Shown: piece by piece, positions 24,959 to 33,221 of the stretch | Layout of the letters: the number at the start of each line of letters is the position of its first letter | How positions within the stretch are numbered: position 1 is the first letter of the stretch | Assembly: GCF_030462585.1 (NCBI RefSeq) | Contig: NZ_JASMRU010000001.1 | Span: 481,546-545,545 of the forward strand | Reading direction: 5' to 3' | Origin: Pseudomonas sp. CAN1 | GTDB taxonomy: Bacteria; Pseudomonadota; Gammaproteobacteria; Pseudomonadales; Pseudomonadaceae | Length of the DNA: 64,000 nt | Position numbers and translations under genes: made by a program | Notes under the pieces: model-generated | Told to the model about the DNA's origin: nothing | What the model saw: only the letters and a program-made list of their open reading frames with translations | Database searches by the model: none

Positions 24959-26375
24959 GTCCCATCACGCCAGTAGCGGCGAGAAGATCCAGCTCACCCG
25001 CGCGCTGAAGAGCCGCCACATCTTCATGCTGTCCCTCGGCGGTGTCATCGGCACCGGCCTGTTCATGGGCTCGGGCGTCACCATCAGTTCCGGCGGCCCC
25101 ATGGGCGCGATCCTCGCCTACCTGGTGGCGGGCCTGCTGATGTACCTGGTGATGGTCTGCCTGGGCGAGCTGTCGGTGCAGATGCCCGTCTCCGGCTCCT
25201 TCCAGGCCCACGCCACGCGCTTCATCGGCCCGGCCACCGGGTTCATGATCGGCTGGGTCTACTGGATGAGCTGGGCCTCCACCGTCGGCCTGGAATTCAC
25301 CGCCGCCGGCATGCTGATGACCCGCTGGTTCCCCGAGGTGCCGATCTGGCTCTGGTCGGGCTTCTTCGTGGTCGTGCTGTTCTCCCTCAACGCCCTGGCC
25401 ACCCGCGCCTTCGGCGAAGCCGAGTACTGGTTCTCCGGGATCAAGGTAGCGGCCATCCTCGGCTTCATCGTGGTCGGCCTGCTGGTGATCTTCGGCGCCG
25501 TCCCGCTGAACGACGGCGCCGCGGCACCGGGGCTGTCCAACCTGGTCGGCGACGGCCTGTTCCCCAACGGTCTGTCCGCGGTGTTCGCGGTGATGATGAC
25601 GGTGGTCTACGCCTTCCAGGGCTGCGAGATCATGGGTGTCGCCGCCGGCGAGACCGACCAGCCGGAAAAGAGCATCCCGCGCGCCGTGCGCAACGTGGTG
25701 TTCCGCGTGCTGATCTTCTATGTGCTGGCGATTGCCGTGCTCTCTTGCATCGTGCCGTGGAAGCAGGCCGGGCTGATGGAAAGCCCCTTCGTGCAGGTGT
25801 TCGACATGGTCGGCATCCCCTACGCCGCCGACCTCATGAACTTCGTGATCCTCACCGCGATCCTCTCGGTGGGCAACTCCGGCCTGTACGCCTCCACGCG
25901 CATCCTCTGGGCCATGTCCAAGACCGGCATGGCGCCGCGCAAGCTGTCCAAGCTCAGCGCCCGCGGCGTGCCGCTCTATGCGCTGCTGATCAGCCTGGCG
26001 TTCGCGCTGTTGTCGCTGCTCACCAGCGTGGTCGCCGCCGACACCCTGTTCATGGTGCTGATGGCGGTGAGCGGGATGGCCGGCACCGTCACCTGGATCG
26101 TCATCGCCTACGCCCAGTACCGCTTCCGCCGCGAGCACATGGCCAAGGGCGGCACCGTGGCCGACCTGAAATACGCCGCGCCGCTGTTCCCGCTGATCCC
26201 GCTGGCGTGCATCGCGATCTGCTGCTCGCTGTTCGTGTTCCTCGCCATGGACCCGACCCAGCGCCCGTCGCTGTACTGGGGCTTCGGCTTCATGGCGGCC
26301 TGCTACCTGGCGTACTACCTGCTCAAGCGCAAGCGCCCGCAGGTGGTCAGCGAGGCTGCACTGAGCGTCAGCTGA
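24951..26375 (+). CDS. APC-family amino acid permease, probable arginine permease of the aru locus (PA4981-like)
   Basis: The 474-residue protein has 12 hydrophobic segments and the amino-acid-permease signature near the N-terminus (HIFMLSLGGVIGTGLFMGSG, residues 20-39), with the GELSVQMPVSGSF consensus in the loop of helix 3. ETDQPEKSIPRAVRNV (helix 6-7 region) is typical of the AAT/LysP group. It follows aruRS and lies near aruI/aruH, where P. aeruginosa has PA4981, so arginine is the likely substrate. The CGGAGG ribosome-binding site is 7 bases upstream and inside the leader ORF. Confidence 0.9.
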   Translation: MSESHHASSGEKIQLTRALKSRHIFMLSLGGVIGTGLFMGSGVTISSGGPMGAILAYLVAGLLMYLVMVCLGELSVQMPVSGSFQAHATRFIGPATGFMIGWVYWMSWASTVGLEFTAAGMLMTRWFPEVPIWLWSGFFVVVLFSLNALATRAFGEAEYWFSGIKVAAILGFIVVGLLVIFGAVPLNDGAAAPGLSNLVGDGLFPNGLSAVFAVMMTVVYAFQGCEIMGVAAGETDQPEKSIPRAVRNVVFRVLIFYVLAIAVLSCIVPWKQAGLMESPFVQVFDMVGIPYAADLMNFVILTAILSVGNSGLYASTRILWAMSKTGMAPRKLSKLSARGVPLYALLISLAFALLSLLTSVVAADTLFMVLMAVSGMAGTVTWIVIAYAQYRFRREHMAKGGTVADLKYAAPLFPLIPLACIAICCSLFVFLAMDPTQRPSLYWGFGFMAACYLAYYLLKRKRPQVVSEAALSVS

Positions 26376-26383
26376 ATACGCGA

Positions 26384-26415
26384 AGTCCCCACCCGCGTTG
26401 AGGCGGGCGGGGACT
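26384..26415. terminator. Terminator between convergent permease and DapA-like genes
   Basis: AGTCCCC-a-CCCGC pairs with GCGGG-c-GGGGACT around a 6-base loop. The T-tract is poor on both sides, but the hairpin is long and lies exactly between the two stop codons. Confidence 0.7.
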
Positions 26416-26421
26416 GCGGTT

Positions 26422-27300
26422 TCACTGCAGCGCCGACAGCAGCCCGTGCAGGTAGCGCTGGCCTTCGTCGTCCAGTTCGCGCAGCGGCAGGCGCGGCTCG
26501 CCCACTTCCAGGCCGGTCATGCGCAGGCCTGCCTTGATGGTGGTCGGCAGGCCCCGGCGGGTGATGTAGTCGAGCACCGGCAGCTGGCGATAGAACGACG
26601 CCCGCGCATCCTCCATACGACCTTCCTGCACCGCTTCGTACAGCTCGCGGTTGCGTTGCGGAATGAGGTTCGGCGCCGCCGTGCACCAGCCGCTCGCCCC
26701 GGCCGTCAGGGCCTCCAGCGCCAGGGGGTTGCAGCCGTTGTAGAAGGCCACGTCGGAGAGCAGGCGCAGGCGGTGCATGCGCTGGATGTCGCCGGTGCTC
26801 TCCTTGACCATGGTGACGTTCTCCACCGCATCGACGATGCGCAGGATCTGCTCCACCGGCACGTCGGTGCCGCTGGTGCCGGGGTTGTTGTAGAGCATGA
26901 TCGGCACGCCGATGGCGTCGCCCACCGCGCGGTAGTGCGCGAGGATTTCTGCTTCGTTGAGCTTCCAGTAGGACACCGGCAGCACCATCACCGCGCTGGC
27001 GCCCAGGCGTTCGGCCAGGCGGGCGCGGCGCACGGTGCGCGCGGTGGTCAGGTCGGAGACGCTGACGATGGTCGGCACGCGGCCGGCGATGGTGTTCAGG
27101 CTGAACTCCGCCACGGCGTCCCACTCGGCGTCGTTCAGGTAGGCGCCTTCGCCGGTGCTGCCGAGCGGGGCGATGGCGTGCACGCCGCCGTCGAGCAGGC
27201 GTTCGATGGAGCGACCGAGGGCGGGCAGGTCGAGCTCGCCGTCGGCGCCGAAGGGAGTGATGGTGTAGCCGATGATGCCGTTGAGGATGGATGAGGACAT
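26422..27300 (-). CDS. DapA/N-acetylneuraminate lyase-family protein
   Basis: The protein of 292 residues is a TIM-barrel class I aldolase/dehydratase. It has GSTGEGAYLND (about 47-57), the catalytic Tyr in IMLYNNPGTSGTD (about 134-146) and the Schiff-base Lys in VTMVKESTGDI (about 160-170). Lysine biosynthesis DapA differs at several positions, so a catabolic keto-acid lyase or dehydratase (sugar acid, hydroxyproline or similar) is more likely. It probably forms an operon with the class II aldolase gene 57 bases upstream, controlled by the divergent XRE-cupin regulator. Confidence 0.85.
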   Translation of the reverse strand: MSSSILNGIIGYTITPFGADGELDLPALGRSIERLLDGGVHAIAPLGSTGEGAYLNDAEWDAVAEFSLNTIAGRVPTIVSVSDLTTARTVRRARLAERLGASAVMVLPVSYWKLNEAEILAHYRAVGDAIGVPIMLYNNPGTSGTDVPVEQILRIVDAVENVTMVKESTGDIQRMHRLRLLSDVAFYNGCNPLALEALTAGASGWCTAAPNLIPQRNRELYEAVQEGRMEDARASFYRQLPVLDYITRRGLPTTIKAGLRMTGLEVGEPRLPLRELDDEGQRYLHGLLSALQ

Positions 27301-27357
27301 GGTTGCACCTGGGGCACTGGGGTTTTTGATGTTGTCGTTATGGGTGGCGAGGGGCGG

Positions 27358-28140
27358 TCAGCCCAGGCATTCGCCGTGCTCGCGCAGGCTGCGGCGGGCG
27401 TAGTAGCTGAAGGCGGCGCCGTGGCGCTTGGGCGTGGAGATCCAGTCGTGCGCTTCCTGGCCCAGTGCGGGCGGAATCGGCTTGATCTCGCCGGCGGCCA
27501 TGGCCAGCAGTTGCATCTTCGCGGCGCGCTCGAAGAGCAGGGCCACCACGCAGGCTTCCTCGATGCTCGAACCGGTCACCAGCAAACCATGGTGGGAGAG
27601 CAGGATGGCGCGCTTGTCGCCCAGGGCGGCGGAGATGATTTCGCCTTCCTCGTTGCCAACCGGCACGCCAGGCCAGTCCTTGAGGAAGGCGCAGTCGTCG
27701 AACAGCGGGCAGAGGTCCATGTGCGACACCGCCAGCGGCACTTCCAGCATCGACAGCGCGGCGGCGTGCAGCGGGTGGGTGTGGATGATGCAGTTGACGT
27801 CCGGGCGGGCGCGGTAGACCCAGCTGTGGAAGCGGTTCGCCGGGTTGGCCATGCCCTGGCCCTGGAGCACCTTGAGGTCTTCGTCGACCAGCAGCAGGTT
27901 GCTCGAGGAAATCTCGTCGAAGCCCAGGCCCAGGCGCTGGGTGTAGTAGCTGCCGGGCTGTTCGGCGCGGCAGGTGATCTGTCCGGCCAGGCCGGAGTCG
28001 TGGCCGCCGTCGAATAGAATGCGGCAGGTCAGGGCCAGTTTTTGCCGGGCAGTCCACGTATTATCCGACAGGCTGGTCTGCATCTGTCGTTCGGCCTGCT
28101 GGATCAGCTGGTCCTTGGGGAGATTCATGGTGGTCGCCAT
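27358..28140 (-). CDS. Class II aldolase/adducin family protein
   Basis: The 260-residue protein has the zinc-binding HTHPLHAAALS (about 117-127) and the late His in LLSHHGLLVTGSSIEEA. The N-terminal segment TARQKLALTCRILFDGGHDSGLAGQIT is typical of the aldolase II domain that handles keto-acid or phosphosugar substrates. The start at 28140 has GAGGAAAC upstream, and an ATG at 28212 would cross the operator. It is probably cotranscribed with the DapA-like gene. The substrate is unknown. Confidence 0.88.
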   Translation of the reverse strand: MATTMNLPKDQLIQQAERQMQTSLSDNTWTARQKLALTCRILFDGGHDSGLAGQITCRAEQPGSYYTQRLGLGFDEISSSNLLLVDEDLKVLQGQGMANPANRFHSWVYRARPDVNCIIHTHPLHAAALSMLEVPLAVSHMDLCPLFDDCAFLKDWPGVPVGNEEGEIISAALGDKRAILLSHHGLLVTGSSIEEACVVALLFERAAKMQLLAMAAGEIKPIPPALGQEAHDWISTPKRHGAAFSYYARRSLREHGECLG

Positions 28141-28202
28141 GGGATGTTTCCTCGGTTCGGGATGGACGCGAGTGGGGCTCGCGATCATTTCGGGTGCGTT
28201 GC

Positions 28203-28240
28203 AATGACACAAATCAAACTAAATGACACAATGTGTCATT
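28203..28240. promoter_or_regulatory. Operator: perfect palindrome plus a third half-site
   Basis: AATGACACA-a-TGTGTCATT (28222-28240) is a perfect 9-1-9 inverted repeat. Another AATGACACA lies at 28203-28211, exactly 19 bases upstream. They sit between the divergent aldolase and XRE-cupin genes, so the XRE protein is the likely binder. Confidence 0.75.
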
Positions 28241-28284
28241 GGCAAGGGAAAAGTTTCCTGCTTTGACGCCAAGGGGCGTTCTGC

Positions 28285-28824
28285 ATGTCCATGCGATTGA
28301 AATTGCTGAGAAAAAAACTGGGGATCACCCTGGAGACGCTGGCCGAGAAGACCGGCCTGACCAAGAGCTACCTGTCCAAGGTCGAGCGCGGCCTGAGCAC
28401 GCCGTCGATTGCCACTGCGCTCAAGCTGGCCAAGGCGCTGAACGTCCAGGTCGAGGAGCTGTTCGCCGAGGAGAGCGCTTCCGCCGAGGGCTACAGCCTG
28501 GTGCGCAGCGGCGAACGGCAGTCACTGGCACGTGACGACGAAGGCCCCGCCTACGCCTCGCTGGCGCGGCAGATCGGCGATCGCGCGCTGCTGCCGTTCA
28601 TCGTCTATCCGCCGGCCGACTTCGGTCATTCGACCTTCAAGGAACACCAGGGCGAGGAGTTCATCTTCGTCCACCGCGGCCGGGTCGAGGTGGACTTCAT
28701 GTCCGAGCGCCTGACCCTGGAGACCGGCGACGCACTCCACTTCAACGCGCAGAAGCCGCATCGCCTGCGCTCGCTCGGCGACGAACAGGCCGAGTTGCTG
28801 GTCGTGGTACACAGCCAGGACTGA
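28285..28824 (+). CDS. XRE-family regulator with C-terminal cupin sensor
   Basis: The protein has 179 residues. The HTH is at 5-60 (MRLKLLRKKLGITLETLAEKTGL, then KSYLSKVERGLSTPSI). The cupin spans 105-178 and includes FGHSTFKEHQGEEFIFVHRGRVEVDF and GDALHFNAQKPHRL. This PuuR/SutR-type architecture senses a small catabolite and usually represses the neighbouring genes. The ATG at 28285 is 44 bases from the palindromic operator. It is divergent from the aldolase/lyase pair. Confidence 0.9.
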   Translation: MSMRLKLLRKKLGITLETLAEKTGLTKSYLSKVERGLSTPSIATALKLAKALNVQVEELFAEESASAEGYSLVRSGERQSLARDDEGPAYASLARQIGDRALLPFIVYPPADFGHSTFKEHQGEEFIFVHRGRVEVDFMSERLTLETGDALHFNAQKPHRLRSLGDEQAELLVVVHSQD

Positions 28825-28859
28825 CCTTCGCGCGCGGCGCTCCCGCGTCGCGCCGCCCT

Positions 28860-28890
28860 GCGGGATTGTTCGAAGTTGTAACAATCCCGC
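28860..28890. terminator. Perfect inverted repeat after the XRE-cupin gene
   Basis: GCGGGATTGTT and AACAATCCCGC form an 11-base-pair stem with a 9-base loop. It lies 35 bases after the stop codon. There is no U-tract, so it may be a terminator or a protein-binding site. Confidence 0.5.
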
Positions 28891-28989
28891 CGCGACTTCC
28901 CCGCAAAACCCCTCAGCCCCCGCGCCGCGCGGCCTTCCCGTCGATCAGCAGGGCGTTACAAGCCCCCCTTTCGGGTGGATTGCCGTCTT

Positions 28990-29007
28990 ACTGAACACTT
29001 GTTTAGT
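28990..29007. promoter_or_regulatory. TetR-like operator upstream of the aru catabolic operon
   Basis: ACTGAACA-ct-TGTTTAGT is an inverted repeat with one mismatch, 57 bases before the crotonase start codon. It looks like operators of TetR-type acyl-CoA regulators (FadR/PsrA-like). No such regulator is encoded next to it. Confidence 0.5.
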
Positions 29008-29063
29008 ATTGGCGCAACGCTTCATAACGCCTCAGCACAATCGACTACAAGAACGAGGGCAGC

Positions 29064-29852
29064 ATGACTCAGCCATCCCCGCTCAGCCGGGTCCAGGACG
29101 GTATCGCCTGGATCACCCTGAACCGCCCCGAGCAGCGCAACGCGCTCGACGTCCCCACGCTCAAGAACCTGCTGGCCCTGCTCGACGCCTACGAAGTCGA
29201 CGAAGCCGTGCGCGTCATCGTGCTCAGCGGCGAAGGCCGCAGCTTCTGTGCTGGCGCCGACCTCGCCGAATGGGCCGAGGCCGAAGCCCGCGGCGAACTG
29301 GAAACCTACGGCTGGACCGAAACTGCCCACGCCCTGATGCGCCGCCTGCACGGCCTGGACAAGCCGACCATCGCCGCCGTCAACGGCACCGCCGTCGGCG
29401 CCGGGATGGACCTGACCCTGTGCTGCGACTTCCGCATCGCCGGCGCCTCCGCGCGCTTCAAGGCCGGCTACACCGGCATGGCCTACTGCCCGGACGCCGG
29501 CGCCAGCTGGCACCTGCCGCGCCTGATCGGCAGCGAAGCGGCCAAGCGCCTGCTGTTCCTCGACGAGTTGTGGAATGCCGAGCGCGCGCTGAATGCCGGC
29601 CTGGTTGGCGAAGTCGTCGCTGATGATCAGCTGCAAGCCCAGGTCGGCGAATTCGCCGCACGTCTGGCCGCCGGCCCGACCTTCGCCTTCGCCCAGACCA
29701 AACGCCTGATGCGCGATGGCGCCGCCCGCACCCTGGCCCAGCAACTGGAAGCCGAACAGGCCGCCGGGCTGCTCTGCGGCCGCAGTGAAGATGCCGCCGA
29801 GGCGCTGCGCGCCGTGGCCGAAAAACGCTCCCCCCAATTCAAAGGCCGCTGA
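29064..29852 (+). CDS. Enoyl-CoA hydratase/isomerase family protein (crotonase)
   Basis: The 262-residue protein has the crotonase oxyanion segments VLSGEGRSFCAGADLAEW and NGTAVGAGMDLTLCCDFRIAG. The active-site region reads MAYCPDAGASWHLPRLIG, with Asp at the position used by PaaG-type isomerases and not the hydratase Glu. It is therefore closer to isomerase or 1,2-epoxyphenylacetyl-CoA-isomerase-like members than to FadB. It is the first gene of an apparent operon with acyl-CoA dehydrogenase (17-base gap). PA4978/PA4980-like genes occupy the same place in P. aeruginosa. Confidence 0.88.
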   Translation: MTQPSPLSRVQDGIAWITLNRPEQRNALDVPTLKNLLALLDAYEVDEAVRVIVLSGEGRSFCAGADLAEWAEAEARGELETYGWTETAHALMRRLHGLDKPTIAAVNGTAVGAGMDLTLCCDFRIAGASARFKAGYTGMAYCPDAGASWHLPRLIGSEAAKRLLFLDELWNAERALNAGLVGEVVADDQLQAQVGEFAARLAAGPTFAFAQTKRLMRDGAARTLAQQLEAEQAAGLLCGRSEDAAEALRAVAEKRSPQFKGR

Positions 29853-29869
29853 CGGCTGCAGGTGATGTG

Positions 29870-31030
29870 ATGGATTTCCAACTGACCCAGGAACAGGAAA
29901 TGCTCGTCGAGGCGGTCAAGGCTTTCGTCGAGAAAGAGCTGCTGCCCTACGAGGAAGAAGTGGACCGTGCCGACGCGGTGTCCCCCGAGCTGGCCGCGAA
30001 GATTCGCGGCAAGGCCCTGGCGGCCGGCTTCTATGCCTTCAACATGCCCGAGGAAGTCGGCGGCGGTGGCCTCGACTACCTGTCCCAGGCGCTGGTCGAG
30101 CGCGAGCTGTCCAAGGTCTCCTGGGCGCTGCACGTGTTCGTCGCGCGGCCCTCGAAGATCCTCATGGCCTGCAAGGGCGAGCAGATCCAGGACTACCTGC
30201 TGCCGGTGGTGCAGGGCGAGAAGATCGACTGCTTCGCCCTCACCGAACCGGGCGCCGGCTCCGACGCCAACTCGATCAAGACCCGCGCCGTGCGTGATGG
30301 CGAGGACTTCGTGATCAACGGCTCCAAGCACTTCATCAGCCACGCCGGCCACGCCGACTTCGCCATCGTCTTCGCGGTGACCGACACCTTCGAGCGCAAC
30401 GGCAAGAAGCGCAACGCCGTGACCGCCTTCCTGGTGGACAAGGGCACTGCTGGCATGACCGTGCGCCGTGGCCCGAAATGCGTGAGCAACAAGGGCTACC
30501 ACACCTACGAAATCTTCTTCGATGACTGCCGCGTGCCGGCCTCCAAGGTACTCGGCGAAGTCGACAAGGGCTGGGAAGTGGCCAATGCCTGGCTTACCGC
30601 CGGCCGCGTGATGGTCGCCGCCAACTGCGTCGGCCAGGCCCAGCGCGCGCTGGACCTGGCGCTGCAATGGTCGGCCGACCGCAAGCAGTTCGGCGCCGCC
30701 ATCGGCAGCTACCAGGGCATCTCCTTCAAGCTCGCCGACATGGCCACGCAGATTCGCGCCGCCGAACTGATGACCCTGCACACCGCCTGGAAGATGGACC
30801 GCGGCAGCATGACCGACGGCGAGGCCGGCATGGCCAAGCTGTTCGCCAGCGAAGTGCTGGGCAAGGTCGCCGACGAGACCGTGCAGATCTTCGGCGGCAT
30901 GGGCCTGATGGACGAAGGCCCGGTGGAGCGCATCTGGCGCAACGCGCGCATCGAGCGCATCTGGGAAGGCACCTCGGAAATCCAGCGCCACATCATTTCC
31001 CGCGAACTGCTGCGTCCGCTGCTGCGCTGA
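29870..31030 (+). CDS. Acyl-CoA dehydrogenase
   Basis: The 386-residue flavoenzyme has CFALTEPGAGSDANSIKT (substrate/FAD signature, about 122-139), VQIFGGMGLMDEGPVERIWRNA and the catalytic Glu in RIWEGTSEIQRHIISREL near the C-terminus. The ATG at 29870 follows an in-frame GTG at 29867; the ATG start MDFQLTQEQ is the standard family start. It probably introduces the alpha-beta double bond in the acyl-CoA made by the downstream synthetase. Context points to 4-guanidinobutyryl-CoA or a related short amino-acyl-CoA as substrate (inference). Confidence 0.92.
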   Translation: MDFQLTQEQEMLVEAVKAFVEKELLPYEEEVDRADAVSPELAAKIRGKALAAGFYAFNMPEEVGGGGLDYLSQALVERELSKVSWALHVFVARPSKILMACKGEQIQDYLLPVVQGEKIDCFALTEPGAGSDANSIKTRAVRDGEDFVINGSKHFISHAGHADFAIVFAVTDTFERNGKKRNAVTAFLVDKGTAGMTVRRGPKCVSNKGYHTYEIFFDDCRVPASKVLGEVDKGWEVANAWLTAGRVMVAANCVGQAQRALDLALQWSADRKQFGAAIGSYQGISFKLADMATQIRAAELMTLHTAWKMDRGSMTDGEAGMAKLFASEVLGKVADETVQIFGGMGLMDEGPVERIWRNARIERIWEGTSEIQRHIISRELLRPLLR

Positions 31031-31040
31031 GGCCCGTGCG

Positions 31041-33128
31041 ATGAAACGCGAAAACCTCCAGCGCCTGCTGGCGCCCCGGCACCTGGCCTTCATCGGCGGC
31101 CGCAGCATGGCGCGCGCGCTCAAGCGTTGCGCCGAAGGTGGCTTCGCCGGCCCGATGTGGCTGGTCAACCCGCAATACGACGAACTCGAAGGCGTGCCCT
31201 GCGTACGCAGCATCGCCGAACTGCCCGAAGGGCCGGATGCGGTGTTCGTCGCCACCAACCGCGACCTGACCGTGCAGGCCGTGGCCGAGCTGGCCGCCAA
31301 GGATGCCGGCGGCGCCATCTGCTACGCCTCCGGCTTCGCCGAGACCGGCGCCGAGGGCGAAGCCCTGCAGCGCCGACTGCTCGCCAGTGCCGGCGACATG
31401 GCCCTGCTCGGCCCCAACTGCTACGGCCTGCTCGACTACCTGCACGGCTCCGCGCTGTGGCCGGTGGCCCACGGCGGGCACCTGGTGGAGAAGGGCGTGG
31501 CGGTGCTGACCCAGAGCGGCAACTTCGCCTACAACCTGTCCATGAGCGACCGCTCGCTGCCCATCGCCTACATGGCCTCGGTGGGCAACCAGGCGCAGCT
31601 GGGCGTGGCCGAACTGATGGACGTGCTGCTCGACGAGCCGCGCGTGACCGCCATCGGCCTGCACCTGGAAGGCCTGAAGAACGTCCCCGGCTTCGCCCGC
31701 GCCGCCTTCAAGGCGCTGCAGAAAGGCATCCCGGTGATCGCCCTGAAGACCGGCGTTTCCGAGATCGGCGCCGAGCTCGCGCTCAGCCACACCAGCTCGC
31801 TGGCCGGCTCCGACGCGCTGTACGACGCGCTGTTCGATCGCCTCGGGGTGATTCGCGTCAGCGGCCCGGTGAGCTTCATCGAAACCTTGAAGGCCGCCGC
31901 CTGCGGCAACCTGCCGGCCGGCCCCAGCCTGGCCGCGCTGGCCTGCTCCGGTGGCGACGCCGGGCTGATCGCCGACTACGCCGAGCGCAACGGCCTGAGC
32001 CTGCCCAAGCTGGTCGACGCGCAGCGCGCCGAACTGGCCCAGGTGCTGCCGGACTACGCCAACATCGCCAACCCGCTGGACTTCACTACCGCCATCTGGG
32101 GCGACGGCCCGGCGCTTGACCGCATGCTCGACAGCGCCTTGCAGACCCCGGCCGATGCCGCGCTGCTGGTGCTGGACTACCCCGGCGAAGAAACCGGCGA
32201 GCGCCCGCAGTGCGACCTGCTGCTGGAGCTTTATTGCGCCGCGCTGAAGCGCCACGACAAGGTCGGCTTCATCGCCTCCGCCTTGCCGGAACTGCTGCCC
32301 AAGCATGCCCGCGAACTGCTGCATTCCCATGGCGTCGCCGCACTGCAAGGCGTGGAAGATGGCCTTGCCGCCTGGGGTCGCATCGCCCACTACCGCCAGC
32401 GCCGTGATGCACTGCTGGCCCGTGGCGAAGCCGCGCTGGTGCCGCTCTGCCCGCAGGCGCTGGACAGTGAAGGCCGGCTGCTGGATGAGTGGCAGTCCAA
32501 GCAGGCGCTGAAACCCTTCGGCCTGCCCCTGCCGCGCGCCGCCCTGAGCACGCCGACCCAGGCCCGCGAAGCGGCGACCGATGTCGGCTTCCCGCTGGCA
32601 CTGAAAGTGGTCAGCGCGCAGCTGCCGCACAAGACCGAAGCTGGCGGCGTGGCGCTCAACCTGCGCAACGAGGCGGCGCTGGAAGCTGCGCTGTTCGACA
32701 TGCGCGAGAACATCGCCCGCCACGCCCCCGGCGTGCCCTTCGACCAGGTGTTGCTGGAGCGCATGGCCAATCCGCCGCTGGCCGAGCTGATCGTCGGCAT
32801 CAAGCGCGAGAACGGCTTCGGCCTGGCGCTGGTGCTGGGCGCCGGTGGCATTCTCGTCGAGCTGCTCAAGGACAGCCGCAGCCTGCTGCTGCCGACCACT
32901 GACGCGGCGATCCGCGACGCCCTGCTGAGTCTGCGCAGCGCGCCGCTGCTCACTGGCTTCCGCGGACGCCCGGCGGTGAACCTGGAGGCACTGGTTGAAG
33001 CCATCCGCGCCGTCGCCGACTACGCCTGCGAGCACGTGGACAACCTGCTGGAACTGGACGTGAACCCGCTGCTGGCGGACGCCGAGGGCGCCGTGGCAGT
33101 GGATGCGCTGATCCGCACCGCTGAATGA
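31041..33128 (+). CDS. Acyl-CoA synthetase, NDP-forming (acetyl-CoA synthetase family)
   Basis: The 695-residue protein fuses three parts. An N-terminal CoA-binding Rossmann domain (1-130) ends GPNCYGLLDYLHG. Ligase-CoA domains (130-460) carry VLTQSGNFAYNL and a phospho-His region in ELALSHTSSLAGSD. A C-terminal ATP-grasp domain (480-695) has LKVVSAQLPHKTEAGGVALNLRN and ELDVNPLLADAEGA. Such enzymes activate short or unusual acids with ATP or GDP recycling. The 10-base gap after acyl-CoA dehydrogenase implies cotranscription. The likely acid is a product of the aru pathway. Confidence 0.9.
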   Translation: MKRENLQRLLAPRHLAFIGGRSMARALKRCAEGGFAGPMWLVNPQYDELEGVPCVRSIAELPEGPDAVFVATNRDLTVQAVAELAAKDAGGAICYASGFAETGAEGEALQRRLLASAGDMALLGPNCYGLLDYLHGSALWPVAHGGHLVEKGVAVLTQSGNFAYNLSMSDRSLPIAYMASVGNQAQLGVAELMDVLLDEPRVTAIGLHLEGLKNVPGFARAAFKALQKGIPVIALKTGVSEIGAELALSHTSSLAGSDALYDALFDRLGVIRVSGPVSFIETLKAAACGNLPAGPSLAALACSGGDAGLIADYAERNGLSLPKLVDAQRAELAQVLPDYANIANPLDFTTAIWGDGPALDRMLDSALQTPADAALLVLDYPGEETGERPQCDLLLELYCAALKRHDKVGFIASALPELLPKHARELLHSHGVAALQGVEDGLAAWGRIAHYRQRRDALLARGEAALVPLCPQALDSEGRLLDEWQSKQALKPFGLPLPRAALSTPTQAREAATDVGFPLALKVVSAQLPHKTEAGGVALNLRNEAALEAALFDMRENIARHAPGVPFDQVLLERMANPPLAELIVGIKRENGFGLALVLGAGGILVELLKDSRSLLLPTTDAAIRDALLSLRSAPLLTGFRGRPAVNLEALVEAIRAVADYACEHVDNLLELDVNPLLADAEGAVAVDALIRTAE

Positions 33129-33135
33129 CCTGCCT

Positions 33136-33198
33136 GTAGGCGCGGGCCGCCCGCGAACGAATCCATCGAGGACCGTTCGCGGGCAAGCGCGTTTCTAC
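33136..33198. repeat. Diverged REP element
   Basis: GTAGGCGCGGGCCGCCCGCGAAC and GTTCGCGGGCAAGCGCGTTTCTAC form an imperfect palindrome. It lies inside the operon, between the synthetase and aruI genes. Confidence 0.65.
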
Positions 33199-33221
33199 GA
33201 AGAACGCTTCGAGGAGTGAAC

